Shown one piece after another: positions 33,278 to 42,614 of a stretch of DNA of 64,000 nt. Within the stretch, counting starts at the first letter, position 1, and every line of letters starts with the position of its first letter. Source of the stretch: Aromatoleum toluvorans (lineage in GTDB: Bacteria > Pseudomonadota > Gammaproteobacteria > Burkholderiales > Rhodocyclaceae); the NCBI RefSeq assembly GCF_012910905.1, contig NZ_WTVN01000005.1:62001-126000 (forward strand), in the 5' to 3' direction. The translations under genes were made by a program, and so were the position numbers. The notes below the pieces were generated by a model. The model made no database searches, was not told the DNA's origin, and saw nothing but the letters and a program-made list of their open reading frames with translations.

Positions 33278-33946
33278 TCACTTGCCTCCCTTTGCCTTCG
33301 CGGCCTTTTCCTGCGCTCGCTTCTGCGCAAGCTCCTCTTCGTCGAGATAACGATAGGTGATGGCCTTGGCCTCGAGCTTGAGCATGCCGTCCTTCTGCGC
33401 TTCGATCGCCACGTTGTCGAGCGTCACGATGCGCGGCATGTGGGCGACGTCCTCCGCAAACGCACCGAGGTCGTTGTAGGCCCCGACGATGCGCACATCG
33501 ATCGGCATCTCGGCGTAGAAATCCTTGACCACGTCGACACCGGGCTTGAACAGCTCGAACTGCAGGCCACGGCCGACGCCCGCCTGGTTGATGTCGGAGA
33601 GCAGCGAATCCATTTCCGCCCGGTTGGGCAATTGCTTCAGCAGCGCACCGAACTGGCGATCGATCTCTTCGAGTTGCAGCTTGTACGCATCGAGATTCAC
33701 GGCCTGCGCCTTCTTGTTCCGCCAGTCCTCGCGCAACTGCACTTCTTCGGCCTCGCGCTGCTCGAGCAGCGCCACCTGATCGCGCCAGTCGAACCACCAT
33801 GCCAGCGCAAATACGGCGGCCAGCAGGGCAATGAACACCGCGATGCGCGGTGCGAGTGGCCAGGCGCCCGGATCGTTGGGATCGAGGCCCTTGAAATCCT
33901 GCGAGAGGCGCTCGAAGTCGATACTCTGGAGTTTGCCGAGCTTCAT
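33278..33946 (-). CDS. pilO: Type IV pilus assembly protein PilO
   Basis: A 222-residue inner-membrane protein with one transmembrane helix at about 33-52 (APRIAVFIALLAAVFALAWW), a coiled coil, then a ferredoxin-like periplasmic domain (LLKQLPNRAEMDSLLSDINQ). Forms heterodimers with PilN in the alignment complex. The Lys-rich tail (KAAKAKGGK) is a small addition. ATG overlaps the pilN stop. Confidence 0.95.
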   Translation of the reverse strand: MKLGKLQSIDFERLSQDFKGLDPNDPGAWPLAPRIAVFIALLAAVFALAWWFDWRDQVALLEQREAEEVQLREDWRNKKAQAVNLDAYKLQLEEIDRQFGALLKQLPNRAEMDSLLSDINQAGVGRGLQFELFKPGVDVVKDFYAEMPIDVRIVGAYNDLGAFAEDVAHMPRIVTLDNVAIEAQKDGMLKLEAKAITYRYLDEEELAQKRAQEKAAKAKGGK

Positions 33947-34515
33947 TTCCTGGCCCCTTGATCGCCTTCGGCCTTGGGCCCTTCGATACCGATGTTCAGC
34001 GCGAAGTCGCTGACCCGGCGCTTGTTGACCGACGCCGCCTTGACCTCGACGAGGCCGGGATTCGCGAGCCACGGCGATTCATCGAGGCTGCGCATCAGCG
34101 CCGACACGCGCGAGTTGGACTGCGAGTAGCCGAGCAGCGCGATCTTCGGTCCCGTCTGCTTGATGGAGCGCAGATACACGCCGTCCGGAACGCGCCGGGC
34201 GAACTCGTTCATGACGTTCACCGCCTGGGCACGCGTCGTCTGCAGGGATTCGATCACCTGCTTGCGCGCGAGCAGGGCATCGATCTGCTCACGCAGGCGC
34301 TTGATCTCGGCGATCTGCGTATCGAGCTTGGCAATCTCGCTCTTGAGGAAGTCGTTGCGACGCTCCTGATGTTCGACATAGCCGGCGATGACGGTATGCA
34401 CGAGCACCCCGACGAGCAGGCCGGCAACGACCATCGCGGCGGACACGACGTAGAACTGCTGGCGCCGTTCGCGGCGCTTGAGTTCGCGATGGGGCAGCAG
34501 GTTGATTCGAATCAT
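33943..34515 (-). CDS. pilN: Type IV pilus assembly protein PilN
   Basis: A 190-residue membrane protein. The cytoplasmic start MIRINLLPHRELKRRERRQQ holds the INLLP motif that binds PilM, followed by a transmembrane helix at about 22-45, a coiled coil, and the periplasmic fimbrial assembly domain. It overlaps pilM by 4 bp. Confidence 0.96.
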   Translation of the reverse strand: MIRINLLPHRELKRRERRQQFYVVSAAMVVAGLLVGVLVHTVIAGYVEHQERRNDFLKSEIAKLDTQIAEIKRLREQIDALLARKQVIESLQTTRAQAVNVMNEFARRVPDGVYLRSIKQTGPKIALLGYSQSNSRVSALMRSLDESPWLANPGLVEVKAASVNKRRVSDFALNIGIEGPKAEGDQGARK

Positions 34516-35588
34516 GAATCGAATCTCCGGAGCGCCAGACCGCAGGCCACCATCAGCGACGGGGCATCGGCCAGCAGGTTCTTGGGTCGCACACGCGACG
34601 ACAGCGACATCCCGACGAAGGGATTCGCGACGATGGCCGGGACCTGGGTGCGGCCCGCGACGACATCCGACAGACCGGGCATCACCGAGCAGCCGCCCGC
34701 GAGGACGATGTGGTCGACCTGGTTGTACTGGGTGGACGTGAAGAAGAACTGCAGCGCCCGCGATACCTCGAGCGCGAGACTGTCCATGAACGGCCGCATC
34801 AGGTCACGCTCGTAGTCTTCGGGCAGGCCGCCGGTGCGTTTGGCGGCCTCGGCGTCCTCGACGCTCATGCCGTACTGCCGCGCGATTTCCTGCGTGAGCT
34901 GCATGCCACCGAAGGCCTGCTCGCGCGCATAGAGCTGCTGGCCGTTGCGCAGCACGCTGACGTTCATGACATTGGCGCCAATGTCGATCACCGCGACGAT
35001 CTTGTCGGCGCCGCCGCCCGGCAACTGCCTGGCGACGAGTTCGAATGCCGCCTCGGCGGCAAAGGACTCCACGTCCATCACCACCGCCTTGAGGCCGGCG
35101 GACTCGACCACCGCCACGCGGTCCTCGACCTTTTCCTTGCGGGAAGCGGCAATCAGGACCTCGACCTCCTCCGGGCTGCCCGGCGACGGACCGACGACCT
35201 GGAAGTCGAGATTGACTTCGTCGAGGGCGAAGGGAATGTACTGGCTCGCCTCCGACTCGACCTGAAGCTCCATTTCCTGGTCGCGCAGACCGCCCGGCAG
35301 GATCATCTTCTTGGTGATGACCGCGGACGCCGGAAGCGCCACGGCGACCTGCTTGATGCCCCCGCCCATGCGGCGTACGGCGCGCATCACCGCGTCGCTC
35401 ACGCCTTCGAGATTGGCGATGTTGCCGTCGACGACGGCGTCACGGGGCAGGGATTCGATGGCGTAGCGCTCGATGCGATACGCACCCTTTTCGCCCTCTG
35501 CAAGCTCGACCATCTTCACTGATGAAGATGAAATATCGAGTCCGACCAGCTGGCGCGCCTTGGGGCGAATGAGGGAGAAGTCGATCAC
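34512..35588 (-). CDS. pilM: Type IV pilus assembly ATPase-like protein PilM
   Basis: A 358-residue actin-like (FtsA-fold) cytoplasmic protein. Nucleotide-binding segments are LVGLDISSSSVKMVEL, VIDIGANVMNVSVL and VLAGGCSVMPGL. PilM recruits to PilN and connects the pilus motor to the alignment complex. It is the first gene of pilMNOPQ and is divergent from the PBP1A gene, as is common in gammaproteobacteria and betaproteobacteria. Confidence 0.97.
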   Translation of the reverse strand: MIDFSLIRPKARQLVGLDISSSSVKMVELAEGEKGAYRIERYAIESLPRDAVVDGNIANLEGVSDAVMRAVRRMGGGIKQVAVALPASAVITKKMILPGGLRDQEMELQVESEASQYIPFALDEVNLDFQVVGPSPGSPEEVEVLIAASRKEKVEDRVAVVESAGLKAVVMDVESFAAEAAFELVARQLPGGGADKIVAVIDIGANVMNVSVLRNGQQLYAREQAFGGMQLTQEIARQYGMSVEDAEAAKRTGGLPEDYERDLMRPFMDSLALEVSRALQFFFTSTQYNQVDHIVLAGGCSVMPGLSDVVAGRTQVPAIVANPFVGMSLSSRVRPKNLLADAPSLMVACGLALRRFDS

Positions 35589-35695
35589 AAAGAAAATCCT
35601 TAAATTTCTTTATGTTAGGCGCCGATACTGAATAAGCTTGTGAGATGCTAGCAACAAAATGTTGCGAGTGTAAAGCGGGACTTTGAGGGGCGTTT

Positions 35696-35724
35696 TTGGG
35701 GCCCCGGACGGGGACCCGTATAAT
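35696..35724 (+). promoter_or_regulatory. Sigma-70 type promoter of the PBP1A gene
   Basis: A perfect -10 box TATAAT (35719-35724) with TTGGGG 17 bp before it as a weak -35. The predicted start of RNA is about 25 bp ahead of the ATG at 35757. Confidence 0.6.
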
Positions 35725-35756
35725 TGCGCTCCTGCTCTTCCTTTTCTGGACTCCCG

Positions 35757-38114
35757 ATGCGCTGGGTTTTCTACCCTCTCGCGGCACTCATCGCCCTCGT
35801 CATCCTCGGCATGGCGACCGTCGCAGCGGTCTCGGCCTTCGCATGGCCGAATCTGCCCTCACTGGACGTATTGACGGACTATCGCCCCAAGATTCCGCTG
35901 CGAGTATACACGTCAGATGGATATCTACTTGGGGAATTCGGTGAGGAGCGTCGCGTCGTCGCAACAATGAGTGAAGTGCCCGCGATCCTCAAGCAGGCCA
36001 TACTTGCGGCCGAAGACGAGCGCTTCTACGAACACCCCGGAATCGATGTGATCGGCATAGCCCGTGCGGCGGTGGCGAACGTCGTGTCGGGCGGGCGCGG
36101 CCAGGGGGCGTCGACGATCACGATGCAGGTCGCCCGCAATTTCTTCCTCACGCGGGAGAAGACCTTCAACCGGAAGCTCTACGAGATCCTGCTGGCGCTG
36201 AAGATCGAACGCAGCCTGAGCAAGGATCAGATCTTCGAGCTTTACATCAACCAGATCTACCTCGGCCAGCGCGCCTACGGCTTCTCGGCAGCGGCACGCA
36301 CGTACTTCGACAAGCCGCTGAAGGACCTCACGGTGGCCGAAGCGGCGATGCTCGCCGGACTGCCGAAGGCGCCGTCGGCCTACAACCCGGTCGCGAACCC
36401 GCGCCGGGCGACGCTGCGTCAGCAGTACGTGCTGCGGCGCATGGTCGAGGCTGGTTTCATCGACGAGAAGACCTTCGAGGCCGCCCGCGCGGAGCCGCTC
36501 GTGCTGGCGAACGGCCGCTCGGCATCGGGCCCGCTGCGCGGCGACTATGTTGCGGAAATGGCGCGGCAGCTCGCCGTCGAGCAATTCGGCGAGCAGGCGT
36601 ACGACTCGGGCATCCGCATCGTCACGACGGTGACGCGCGAGGACCAGCAGGCGGCCTACAAGGCCGTCCGCCAGGGGGTGATGGATTACGACCGGCGCCA
36701 TGGATACCGCGGCCCGGAGGGATTCGCGGACCTGGGCACCGCGAACAGGAATGACGACGAACACTTCGACGAGCTCCTTGCCGACGTGGCCGATTATGAC
36801 GACCTGCTGGCCGCGCTGGTGCTCGATGCGTCGCCGAAATCGGTCACCGTCTATCGCCACGGCGAAACCCTGAAGATCACGGGTGCGGGATTGAGCTTTG
36901 CCGCCCCGATGCTCAACGAGCGCGCGCCGCAGGCGCGGCGGGTGCGGCGCGGGGCGATCGTGCGCATCCGCGATCTCGGGGACAAGGGCTGGGAAATCGC
37001 ACAGCTGCCGGATGTCGAGGCGGCGCTGGTCGCGATCGATTCGAACACCGGTGCAGTCCGGGCGCTGATCGGTGGCTTCGACTTCAATCGCAGCAAGTTC
37101 AACCACGTGACCCAGGCGCTGCGCCAGCCGGGTTCGAGCTTCAAGCCCTTCATCTATTCCGCGGCGCTGGAGCGCGGCTATTCACCGAGCAGCGTCGAGG
37201 ACGATGCCCCCCTGTTCTTCCCGGCCGGGATCACGGGCAGCAAGGACTGGGAGCCGAAGAACTACGACGGCAAGTACGAAGGCCCGATGACCTTGCGGGA
37301 CGGGCTTGCGCGGTCGAAGAACATGATCTCGATCCGCGTGCTGCGCTCGATCACGCCCGCATATGCACAGGACTACATCACGCGCTTCGGCTTCGACGCG
37401 GCCCAGCATCCGCCCTATCTGACGATGGCGCTGGGTGCCGGCATGACGACGCCGTGGCAGATGGCGACCGGCTATGCGGTTTTCGCCAACGGCGGGTACC
37501 GGGTCGAGCCCTATGTCGTGAAGGAGATGATCGATGGCGAGGGGCACGTGGTCGCGAAAGTCGATCCGCCGGTGGCGGGCGACAGTGCGCCGCGCGTGAT
37601 CGATCCGCGCAATGCGTGGCTGATGAGCTCGATGATGCAGGACGTGGTCCGGCGCGGCACGGCGACGCGCGCGCTGGTGCTCAAGCGCGGCGACCTCGCC
37701 GGCAAGACCGGCACGACCAACGACTACGTGGATGCATGGTTTGCGGGCTACAACCCGGATCTGGTCGCGGTGAGTTGGCTCGGGCACGATCAGCCGCGCA
37801 ACCTGGGGCGCGGGGAGACCGGCGGCACGGCGGCCCTGCCGATGTGGGTGAACTTCATGCGCACGGCCCTGAAGGGCTCGCCGGAAAAATTCCCGGCGCG
37901 CCCTGAGGGGCTGCTGGCCGTGAATACCGGCTCGGGACGCGAGGAATTCATCTACCAGGAAAACCTGCCGACCGAACCCATCGTGGTTCCCGCCGGCATC
38001 GAGAATCTGCCCCCGCCGTCCGAAGCGCCCGACGACGCGCCGGCGCAGCCCCGGCCCAGTGCGGCCCCCGCCCCGGTGGTCGAGCGCGTGCCGACGCCGA
38101 TCCGGCGACCGTGA
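35757..38114 (+). CDS. mrcA: Penicillin-binding protein 1A (glycosyltransferase/transpeptidase)
   Basis: A 785-residue bifunctional peptidoglycan synthase. N-terminal transmembrane helix (residues 5-28), then the GT51 glycosyltransferase with EDERFYEHPGIDVIGIARA and GQGASTITMQVARNFFL. The transpeptidase domain has the active-site serine in PGSSFKPFIY, the SKN motif in LARSKNMISIRV, and KTGTTNDYVDAWF. An OB-like domain lies between them. The C-terminus is Pro-rich. The start was put at the ATG giving a direct membrane anchor and 33 bp after the -10 box. Confidence 0.97.
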   Translation: MRWVFYPLAALIALVILGMATVAAVSAFAWPNLPSLDVLTDYRPKIPLRVYTSDGYLLGEFGEERRVVATMSEVPAILKQAILAAEDERFYEHPGIDVIGIARAAVANVVSGGRGQGASTITMQVARNFFLTREKTFNRKLYEILLALKIERSLSKDQIFELYINQIYLGQRAYGFSAAARTYFDKPLKDLTVAEAAMLAGLPKAPSAYNPVANPRRATLRQQYVLRRMVEAGFIDEKTFEAARAEPLVLANGRSASGPLRGDYVAEMARQLAVEQFGEQAYDSGIRIVTTVTREDQQAAYKAVRQGVMDYDRRHGYRGPEGFADLGTANRNDDEHFDELLADVADYDDLLAALVLDASPKSVTVYRHGETLKITGAGLSFAAPMLNERAPQARRVRRGAIVRIRDLGDKGWEIAQLPDVEAALVAIDSNTGAVRALIGGFDFNRSKFNHVTQALRQPGSSFKPFIYSAALERGYSPSSVEDDAPLFFPAGITGSKDWEPKNYDGKYEGPMTLRDGLARSKNMISIRVLRSITPAYAQDYITRFGFDAAQHPPYLTMALGAGMTTPWQMATGYAVFANGGYRVEPYVVKEMIDGEGHVVAKVDPPVAGDSAPRVIDPRNAWLMSSMMQDVVRRGTATRALVLKRGDLAGKTGTTNDYVDAWFAGYNPDLVAVSWLGHDQPRNLGRGETGGTAALPMWVNFMRTALKGSPEKFPARPEGLLAVNTGSGREEFIYQENLPTEPIVVPAGIENLPPPSEAPDDAPAQPRPSAAPAPVVERVPTPIRRP

Positions 38115-38139
38115 CGGCCGCCGGCGGAGAAGCCGACGA

Positions 38140-38463
38140 TCAGCCGGCAGTCACCTCGACAGGGCTGCCGGACTGCTGGCTGACGAGCTGCGAGAGCAGC
38201 TCGTAGAGTTCGGTGCCGCTGCGCGTCGCGACCCAGCGCCCGGCATCGTGGCGGAAGTGGAAGCCGCCCGATTTGGCGGCGACCCAGATCTCGCGGGCAG
38301 CGGAATGGCGGTTGATGACCATCTTGCTGCCGTTCTCGAATTCGATTTCCAGCACGCCGCCGGGCATGGTCTCGATGTCCAGCTCGGCCCCGCAGGCTTC
38401 GAGCGCTGCTTCGATCCGCGCGAGCTCGGCCTCGGCCAGCGCGTTGAACGCCGATTCTTCCAT
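38140..38463 (-). CDS. cyaY: CyaY (bacterial frataxin)
   Basis: A 107-residue protein of the frataxin family: acidic first helix (MEESAFNALAEAELARIEAA), then LEIEFENGSKMVINRHSAAREIWVAA and GGFHFRHDAGRWVAT. It binds iron and tunes iron-sulfur cluster assembly. AAGGAGAG lies ahead of the start. It is divergent from lptM/lysA, a common betaproteobacterial and gammaproteobacterial arrangement. Confidence 0.95.
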   Translation of the reverse strand: MEESAFNALAEAELARIEAALEACGAELDIETMPGGVLEIEFENGSKMVINRHSAAREIWVAAKSGGFHFRHDAGRWVATRSGTELYELLSQLVSQQSGSPVEVTAG

Positions 38464-38509
38464 GTTCTCTCCTTCTGTTAGGATTTCCGTTTTTTCGATT
38501 GCCGCCACC

Positions 38510-38683
38510 ATGCGATCCATTCCGACCGCCGCCGCACTGTGCTGCGCCGCCCTTGCACTGAGCGGCTGCGGGATCAAGGGGCCGCTCTACCTGCCCCAGG
38601 TTCCGCCCGCACCGGCCAAGGCAGCCCCGCCTGCCGCCGTCGATCATAGCAAAGCCCCCACCGCTCCCGCCGACTCCAGATGA
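38510..38683 (+). CDS. lptM: LptM-type small lipoprotein (YifL family)
   Basis: A 57-residue lipoprotein with lipobox LSGCG (Cys20) followed by GIKGPLYLPQ, the short conserved motif of the LptM/YifL family, then a Pro/Ala-rich tail. LptM helps LptD fold at the outer membrane for LPS export. It overlaps lysA (ATGA) and lies beside cyaY, as in E. coli. Confidence 0.85.
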   Translation: MRSIPTAAALCCAALALSGCGIKGPLYLPQVPPAPAKAAPPAAVDHSKAPTAPADSR

Positions 38684-39942
38684 CTTCCCGATTCCCGATT
38701 CCGACCCTGACCGAGGGCAGCAACGGTCTTCAGCTTGAACAGGTCGCGCTGACCACGATCGCTGCGCAATACGGTACGCCTGTCTATGCCTATTCGCGGC
38801 GCGCCCTGACCGACGCCTTCGCGGCCTACCGCGAGGTCCTGGCCGGCCGGCGCGGTTTCATATGCTATGCCGTGAAGGCCAATTCGAATCTCGGCGTGCT
38901 GTCGGTGTTCGCGCAGCTGGGCGCGGGCTTCGACATCGTCTCGGGCGGCGAACTCGCGCGGGTGCTGGCCGCCGGCGGCGACGCGGGCAAGGTGGTGTTC
39001 TCGGGCGTGGGCAAGAGCCGCGACGAGATGCGCCAGGCGCTGAACGCGGGGATCCGCTGCTTCAATGTCGAATCGGAAGCCGAGATCGAGCGCCTGAACG
39101 CGGTCGCGGGCGAGCTCGGCAAGGTCGCCCCGATCGCGTTCCGCGTGAATCCGGATGTCGACCCCAAGACCCATCCCTACATCTCGACGGGGCTCAAGAA
39201 CAACAAGTTCGGCGTCGCGATCGATGCGGCGGCGGACCTGTATCGCCGCGCGGCGAGCCTGCCGCATCTGCGCGTGAGCGGGGTGGCGTGCCATATCGGC
39301 TCGCAGCTGCTCGACCCCGCGCCGATCGCGGAAGCCGCCGGCAAGCTGCTCGCGCTCGTCGACCGCCTTGCCGCCGAGGGCATCGAGCTCGATCACATCG
39401 ACCTGGGGGGCGGCCTCGGGATCCGGTATCGTGACGAGCAGCCGCCGAGCGTTGCGGAGTACCTCGCGCCGCTGCTGAAGCTGTTCGAGGGCCGCAAGGA
39501 GGAGCTGAGCTTCGAGCCGGGCCGCTCGCTGGTCGGCAACGCGGGCCTGCTGCTCACGCGCATCGAGTACCTGAAGCCGGGCGAGGAGAAGAATTTCGCG
39601 ATCGTCGATGCGGCGATGAACGATCTGGCGCGTCCGGCGCTGTACGACGCCTACCACGAGGTGGTCGCGGTGCAGCCGCGCACGCTGGCGGCGAAGACTT
39701 ACGAGATCGTCGGGCCGATCTGCGAAAGCGGCGACTTCCTCGCGCACGACCGCGAGCTGGCGGTCGAGGCGGGCGATCTGGTCGCGCTGCTGTCGGCCGG
39801 GGCCTACGGCATGGCGATGAGCTCGAACTACAACACGCGCCCGCGCGCGGCCGAGGTCATGGTGGATGGCGACCGCATGCACCTGATCCGCCGGCGCGAG
39901 ACGGTCGAATCGCTCTATGCGCTCGAGTCGCCGTTGAGCTGA
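38680..39942 (+). CDS. lysA: Diaminopimelate decarboxylase
   Basis: A 420-residue PLP enzyme making lysine from meso-diaminopimelate. PLP-binding lysine in CYAVKANSNLGVL; SGGELARVLAAG; HIGSQLLDPAPI; GGGLGIRY; FEPGRSLVGNAG; and GPICESGDFLA with the catalytic cysteine. The last 28 bp overlap the convergent small gene at 39915. Confidence 0.97.
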   Translation: MTSRFPIPTLTEGSNGLQLEQVALTTIAAQYGTPVYAYSRRALTDAFAAYREVLAGRRGFICYAVKANSNLGVLSVFAQLGAGFDIVSGGELARVLAAGGDAGKVVFSGVGKSRDEMRQALNAGIRCFNVESEAEIERLNAVAGELGKVAPIAFRVNPDVDPKTHPYISTGLKNNKFGVAIDAAADLYRRAASLPHLRVSGVACHIGSQLLDPAPIAEAAGKLLALVDRLAAEGIELDHIDLGGGLGIRYRDEQPPSVAEYLAPLLKLFEGRKEELSFEPGRSLVGNAGLLLTRIEYLKPGEEKNFAIVDAAMNDLARPALYDAYHEVVAVQPRTLAAKTYEIVGPICESGDFLAHDRELAVEAGDLVALLSAGAYGMAMSSNYNTRPRAAEVMVDGDRMHLIRRRETVESLYALESPLS

Positions 39943-40289
39943 GCCCTCGGGTCCACTTTTTTCCCTTCGGCTTGCGCCTCAAGGATCAGGGCGCGGCCGA
40001 AGGCCTTCCAGGCCGGTCCGCCGTGCGTGTGTACACCGGTATCGGCGCTCTCCTCCATCACGCGCAACATCAGCACGCCCAGCGCGAAGAGTTCGCCGCG
40101 CGCGCGCAGGCGGGCATCCGGGTCGGCAAGCAGGGCCTGCGTGTGGTCGGGACCACCTTGCAGGGCTTCGCGGGCGAGCTTGCGCATGACAACCGGGTTG
40201 TCCCAGTCAAGTTTGAGCAGCATCCCGCGCTTGAGGATCTCGCGCTCGAGCTCGCTGGCATCGCGGTCGAAATGCTCGAATCCGCTCAT
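39915..40289 (-). CDS. Uncharacterised 124-residue protein at end of rfb operon
   Basis: I do not recognise a named domain. It is a soluble, mostly helical protein (DASELEREILKRGMLLKLDW, then MRKLAREALQGGPDHTQALL) with no signal peptide or cysteine pair. It starts 3 bp after rfbD, so it is co-transcribed with the rhamnose genes, yet nothing in its sequence points to sugar metabolism. Coding is supported by the tight spacing and charged, helix-forming composition; the C-terminus overlaps lysA tail to tail. Confidence 0.7.
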   Translation of the reverse strand: MSGFEHFDRDASELEREILKRGMLLKLDWDNPVVMRKLAREALQGGPDHTQALLADPDARLRARGELFALGVLMLRVMEESADTGVHTHGGPAWKAFGRALILEAQAEGKKVDPRAQLNGDSSA

Positions 40290-40292
40290 GGC

Positions 40293-41186
40293 TCAGCGCG
40301 CAAGCTCTTCGAGGCAGCGGCGCAGCGCGTCCTGCCACGGCGGCATCACGATGCCGAAGCGTGCGGCGAGGCGATCCGCGGACAGGCGGGAGTTGGCCGG
40401 GCGTGCGGCCGGCGTCGGATAGGCCGATGCGGGGATCGGTTCGACGCTCGTGACCTTGAGAGCGAGTTCCGGCAACGCACTGCGGGCGGTGGCGAAGACC
40501 GCCTCGGCGAAGCCGTGCCAGTTCGTTTCGCCGGCTGACGTGAGGTTGAAGAGGCCCGATGCGAAGGCACCCTCACGCCGTTCGCGCTGTGCGCCCGCAA
40601 TGATGTGCGCCGTGGCGTCGGCGATGTTGCGCGCCCAGGTCGGCGCGCCGTGCTGGTCGGCGACGACGCGCAGCGCTTCGCGCTCGGCGCCGAGGCGCAG
40701 CATCGTGCGCACGAAGTTGCCGCCGCGCGCGGCGAACACCCAGGTGGTGCGCAGGATCAGGTGGTCGCAGCCGGACGCACGGATCGCCACTTCGCCGGCG
40801 AGCTTGCTGCGGCCGTAGGCGTTGACCGGGGCGACGGCGTCGTCCTCCGTGTAGGGGCCGGACTTGGTGCCGTCGAACACGTAGTCGGTCGAGTAGTGGA
40901 TCAGCAGAGCACCGGCCGCCTTCGCGGCGCGGGCGAGTTCGCCGGGGGCGGTGCCGTTGATCGTGGTCGCGAGCGCTTCCTCGGATTCGGCCTTGTCGAC
41001 GGCCGTGTACGCGGCGGCATTGACGATGACGTCCGGGGCCTGTTCGGCGATGAGCGCGGCGAGCGTCTCGGGGTGCGACAGGTCGCAGCGGCGACGGTCG
41101 AGCGCGACGACTTCGCCGAGCGGCATCAGGGCGCGCGCAAGTTCCCAGCCGACCTGGCCGTTGGCGCCGGTGACGAGCAGTTTCAT
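40293..41186 (-). CDS. rfbD: dTDP-4-dehydrorhamnose reductase
   Basis: A 297-residue short-chain reductase, last step to dTDP-L-rhamnose. NAD(P) motif VTGANGQVGWELARAL, VNAAAYTAVDKAES, YSTDYVFDGTKSGPY and YGRSKLAGE (catalytic Y..K). Start overlaps rfbC by 4 bp. Confidence 0.96.
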   Translation of the reverse strand: MKLLVTGANGQVGWELARALMPLGEVVALDRRRCDLSHPETLAALIAEQAPDVIVNAAAYTAVDKAESEEALATTINGTAPGELARAAKAAGALLIHYSTDYVFDGTKSGPYTEDDAVAPVNAYGRSKLAGEVAIRASGCDHLILRTTWVFAARGGNFVRTMLRLGAEREALRVVADQHGAPTWARNIADATAHIIAGAQRERREGAFASGLFNLTSAGETNWHGFAEAVFATARSALPELALKVTSVEPIPASAYPTPAARPANSRLSADRLAARFGIVMPPWQDALRRCLEELAR

Positions 41187-41728
41187 TCGAATACCTCGCA
41201 TTGCGCGAGCAGCTTGCCCTCGCGGTCTTTCGCCGACAGTTGCGGCTCGCCCGCGAGCGGCCACTCGACGCCGACCGTCTGGTCGTTCCAGGCGAGGCAG
41301 CGCTCGTGTTCGGGCGCGTAGTAGTCGGTGGTCTTGTACAGGAAGTCCGCGGACTCGGACAGCACGACGAAGCCGTGCGCGAAGCCGGGCGGGATCCACA
41401 CCTGGCGGTGGTTGTCCTCGCTGAGCTCGGTGCCCGTCCAGCGGCCGAAGGTCGGCGAACGGCGGCGCAGGTCGACGGCGACGTCGAACACCGCGCCCCG
41501 CACGACGCGCACGAGTTTCCCTTGCGGCTGGCGAATCTGGTAATGCAGGCCGCGCAGCACGCCGCGCGCAGAACGGGAGTGGTTGTCCTGCACGAACGCT
41601 GCGTCGAGGCCGGTCGCGTCGCGGAAGGCGCGCGCGTTGAAGCTCTCGAGGAAGAAGCCGCGCGCGTCGCCGAACACTTTGGGTTCGATGATCAGGACGT
41701 CGGGGATGGCAGTCGGGATCGCGTGCAT
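41183..41728 (-). CDS. rfbC: dTDP-4-dehydrorhamnose 3,5-epimerase
   Basis: A 181-residue cupin epimerase: EPKVFGDARGFFLESFNARA, QDNHSRSARGVLRGLHYQ (catalytic His), IPPGFAHGFVVLSESADFLYK. Third step of dTDP-rhamnose synthesis. Its start overlaps the rfbA stop by one base (TGATG). Confidence 0.96.
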   Translation of the reverse strand: MHAIPTAIPDVLIIEPKVFGDARGFFLESFNARAFRDATGLDAAFVQDNHSRSARGVLRGLHYQIRQPQGKLVRVVRGAVFDVAVDLRRRSPTFGRWTGTELSEDNHRQVWIPPGFAHGFVVLSESADFLYKTTDYYAPEHERCLAWNDQTVGVEWPLAGEPQLSAKDREGKLLAQCEVFE

Positions 41729-42612
41729 CAGAACACCCGCTCTTCGAGAAGGCGCAGCAGGTACTGGCCATAGCCGTTCTTCGCGAGCGGCCGGGCGAGT
41801 TCGGTAAGCTGGGCGGCATCGATCCAGCCCGCGCGCCAGGCGATCTCCTCCGGGCAGGCGATCTTCAATCCCTGGCGCTTCTCGATCGTCTGGATGAAGA
41901 GGCCGGCTTCGAGCAGGCTTTCGTGCGTGCCGGTGTCGAGCCAGGCGTGGCCGCGGCCCATGACCTGCACGTCGAGCGCGCCGGCCTCGAGGTAGTGGCG
42001 ATTGACGTCGGTGATCTCGAGTTCGCCGCGCGCGCTGGGCTTGAGGCCGCGGGCGATGTCGACGACGCGTTCGTCGTAGAAATAGAGGCCGGTGACGGCG
42101 TAGCGGCTCTTCGGCTTCGCGGGTTTTTCCTCGATGCTGATGGCACGCCCGGCGGCATCGAATTCGACGACGCCGTAGCGCTCCGGGTCATTCACCGGAT
42201 AGGCGAAGACGGTCGCGCCGTGCGCGCGCTGGCCCGCCTGGCGCAGATCGTCGGCGATCTCGTGGCCGTAGAACAGGTTGTCGCCGAGCACGAGCGCCGA
42301 GGGGCCGCCGGCGATGAAGTCCTCGCCGATCAGGAAGGCTTGCGCGAGGCCGTCCGGGCTGGGCTGCACCGCATATTGCAGGCGCAGGCCCCAGCGACGG
42401 CCGTCGCCGAGCAGCTGCTCGAAGCGCGGCGTGTCCTGCGGCGTGGAGATGATGAGGATGTCGCGGATGCCCGCGAGCATCAGGGTGCTGAGCGGGTAGT
42501 AGATCATCGGCTTGTCGTACACCGGCAGCAGCTGCTTCGACACGGCCAGCGTCGCCGGGTGCAGGCGGGTGCCGGAGCCGCCGGCGAGGATGATGCCCTT
42601 GCGTGCGCTCAT
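41728..42612 (-). CDS. rfbA: Glucose-1-phosphate thymidylyltransferase
   Basis: A 294-residue nucleotidyltransferase making dTDP-glucose. Signature [20 protein letters not shown] and [15 protein letters not shown], later [19 protein letters not shown]. First step of dTDP-rhamnose. The start MSARKG at 42612 lies 2 bp after the rfbB stop. Confidence 0.97.
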   Translation of the reverse strand: MSARKGIILAGGSGTRLHPATLAVSKQLLPVYDKPMIYYPLSTLMLAGIRDILIISTPQDTPRFEQLLGDGRRWGLRLQYAVQPSPDGLAQAFLIGEDFIAGGPSALVLGDNLFYGHEIADDLRQAGQRAHGATVFAYPVNDPERYGVVEFDAAGRAISIEEKPAKPKSRYAVTGLYFYDERVVDIARGLKPSARGELEITDVNRHYLEAGALDVQVMGRGHAWLDTGTHESLLEAGLFIQTIEKRQGLKIACPEEIAWRAGWIDAAQLTELARPLAKNGYGQYLLRLLEERVF

Positions 42613-42614
42613 GT

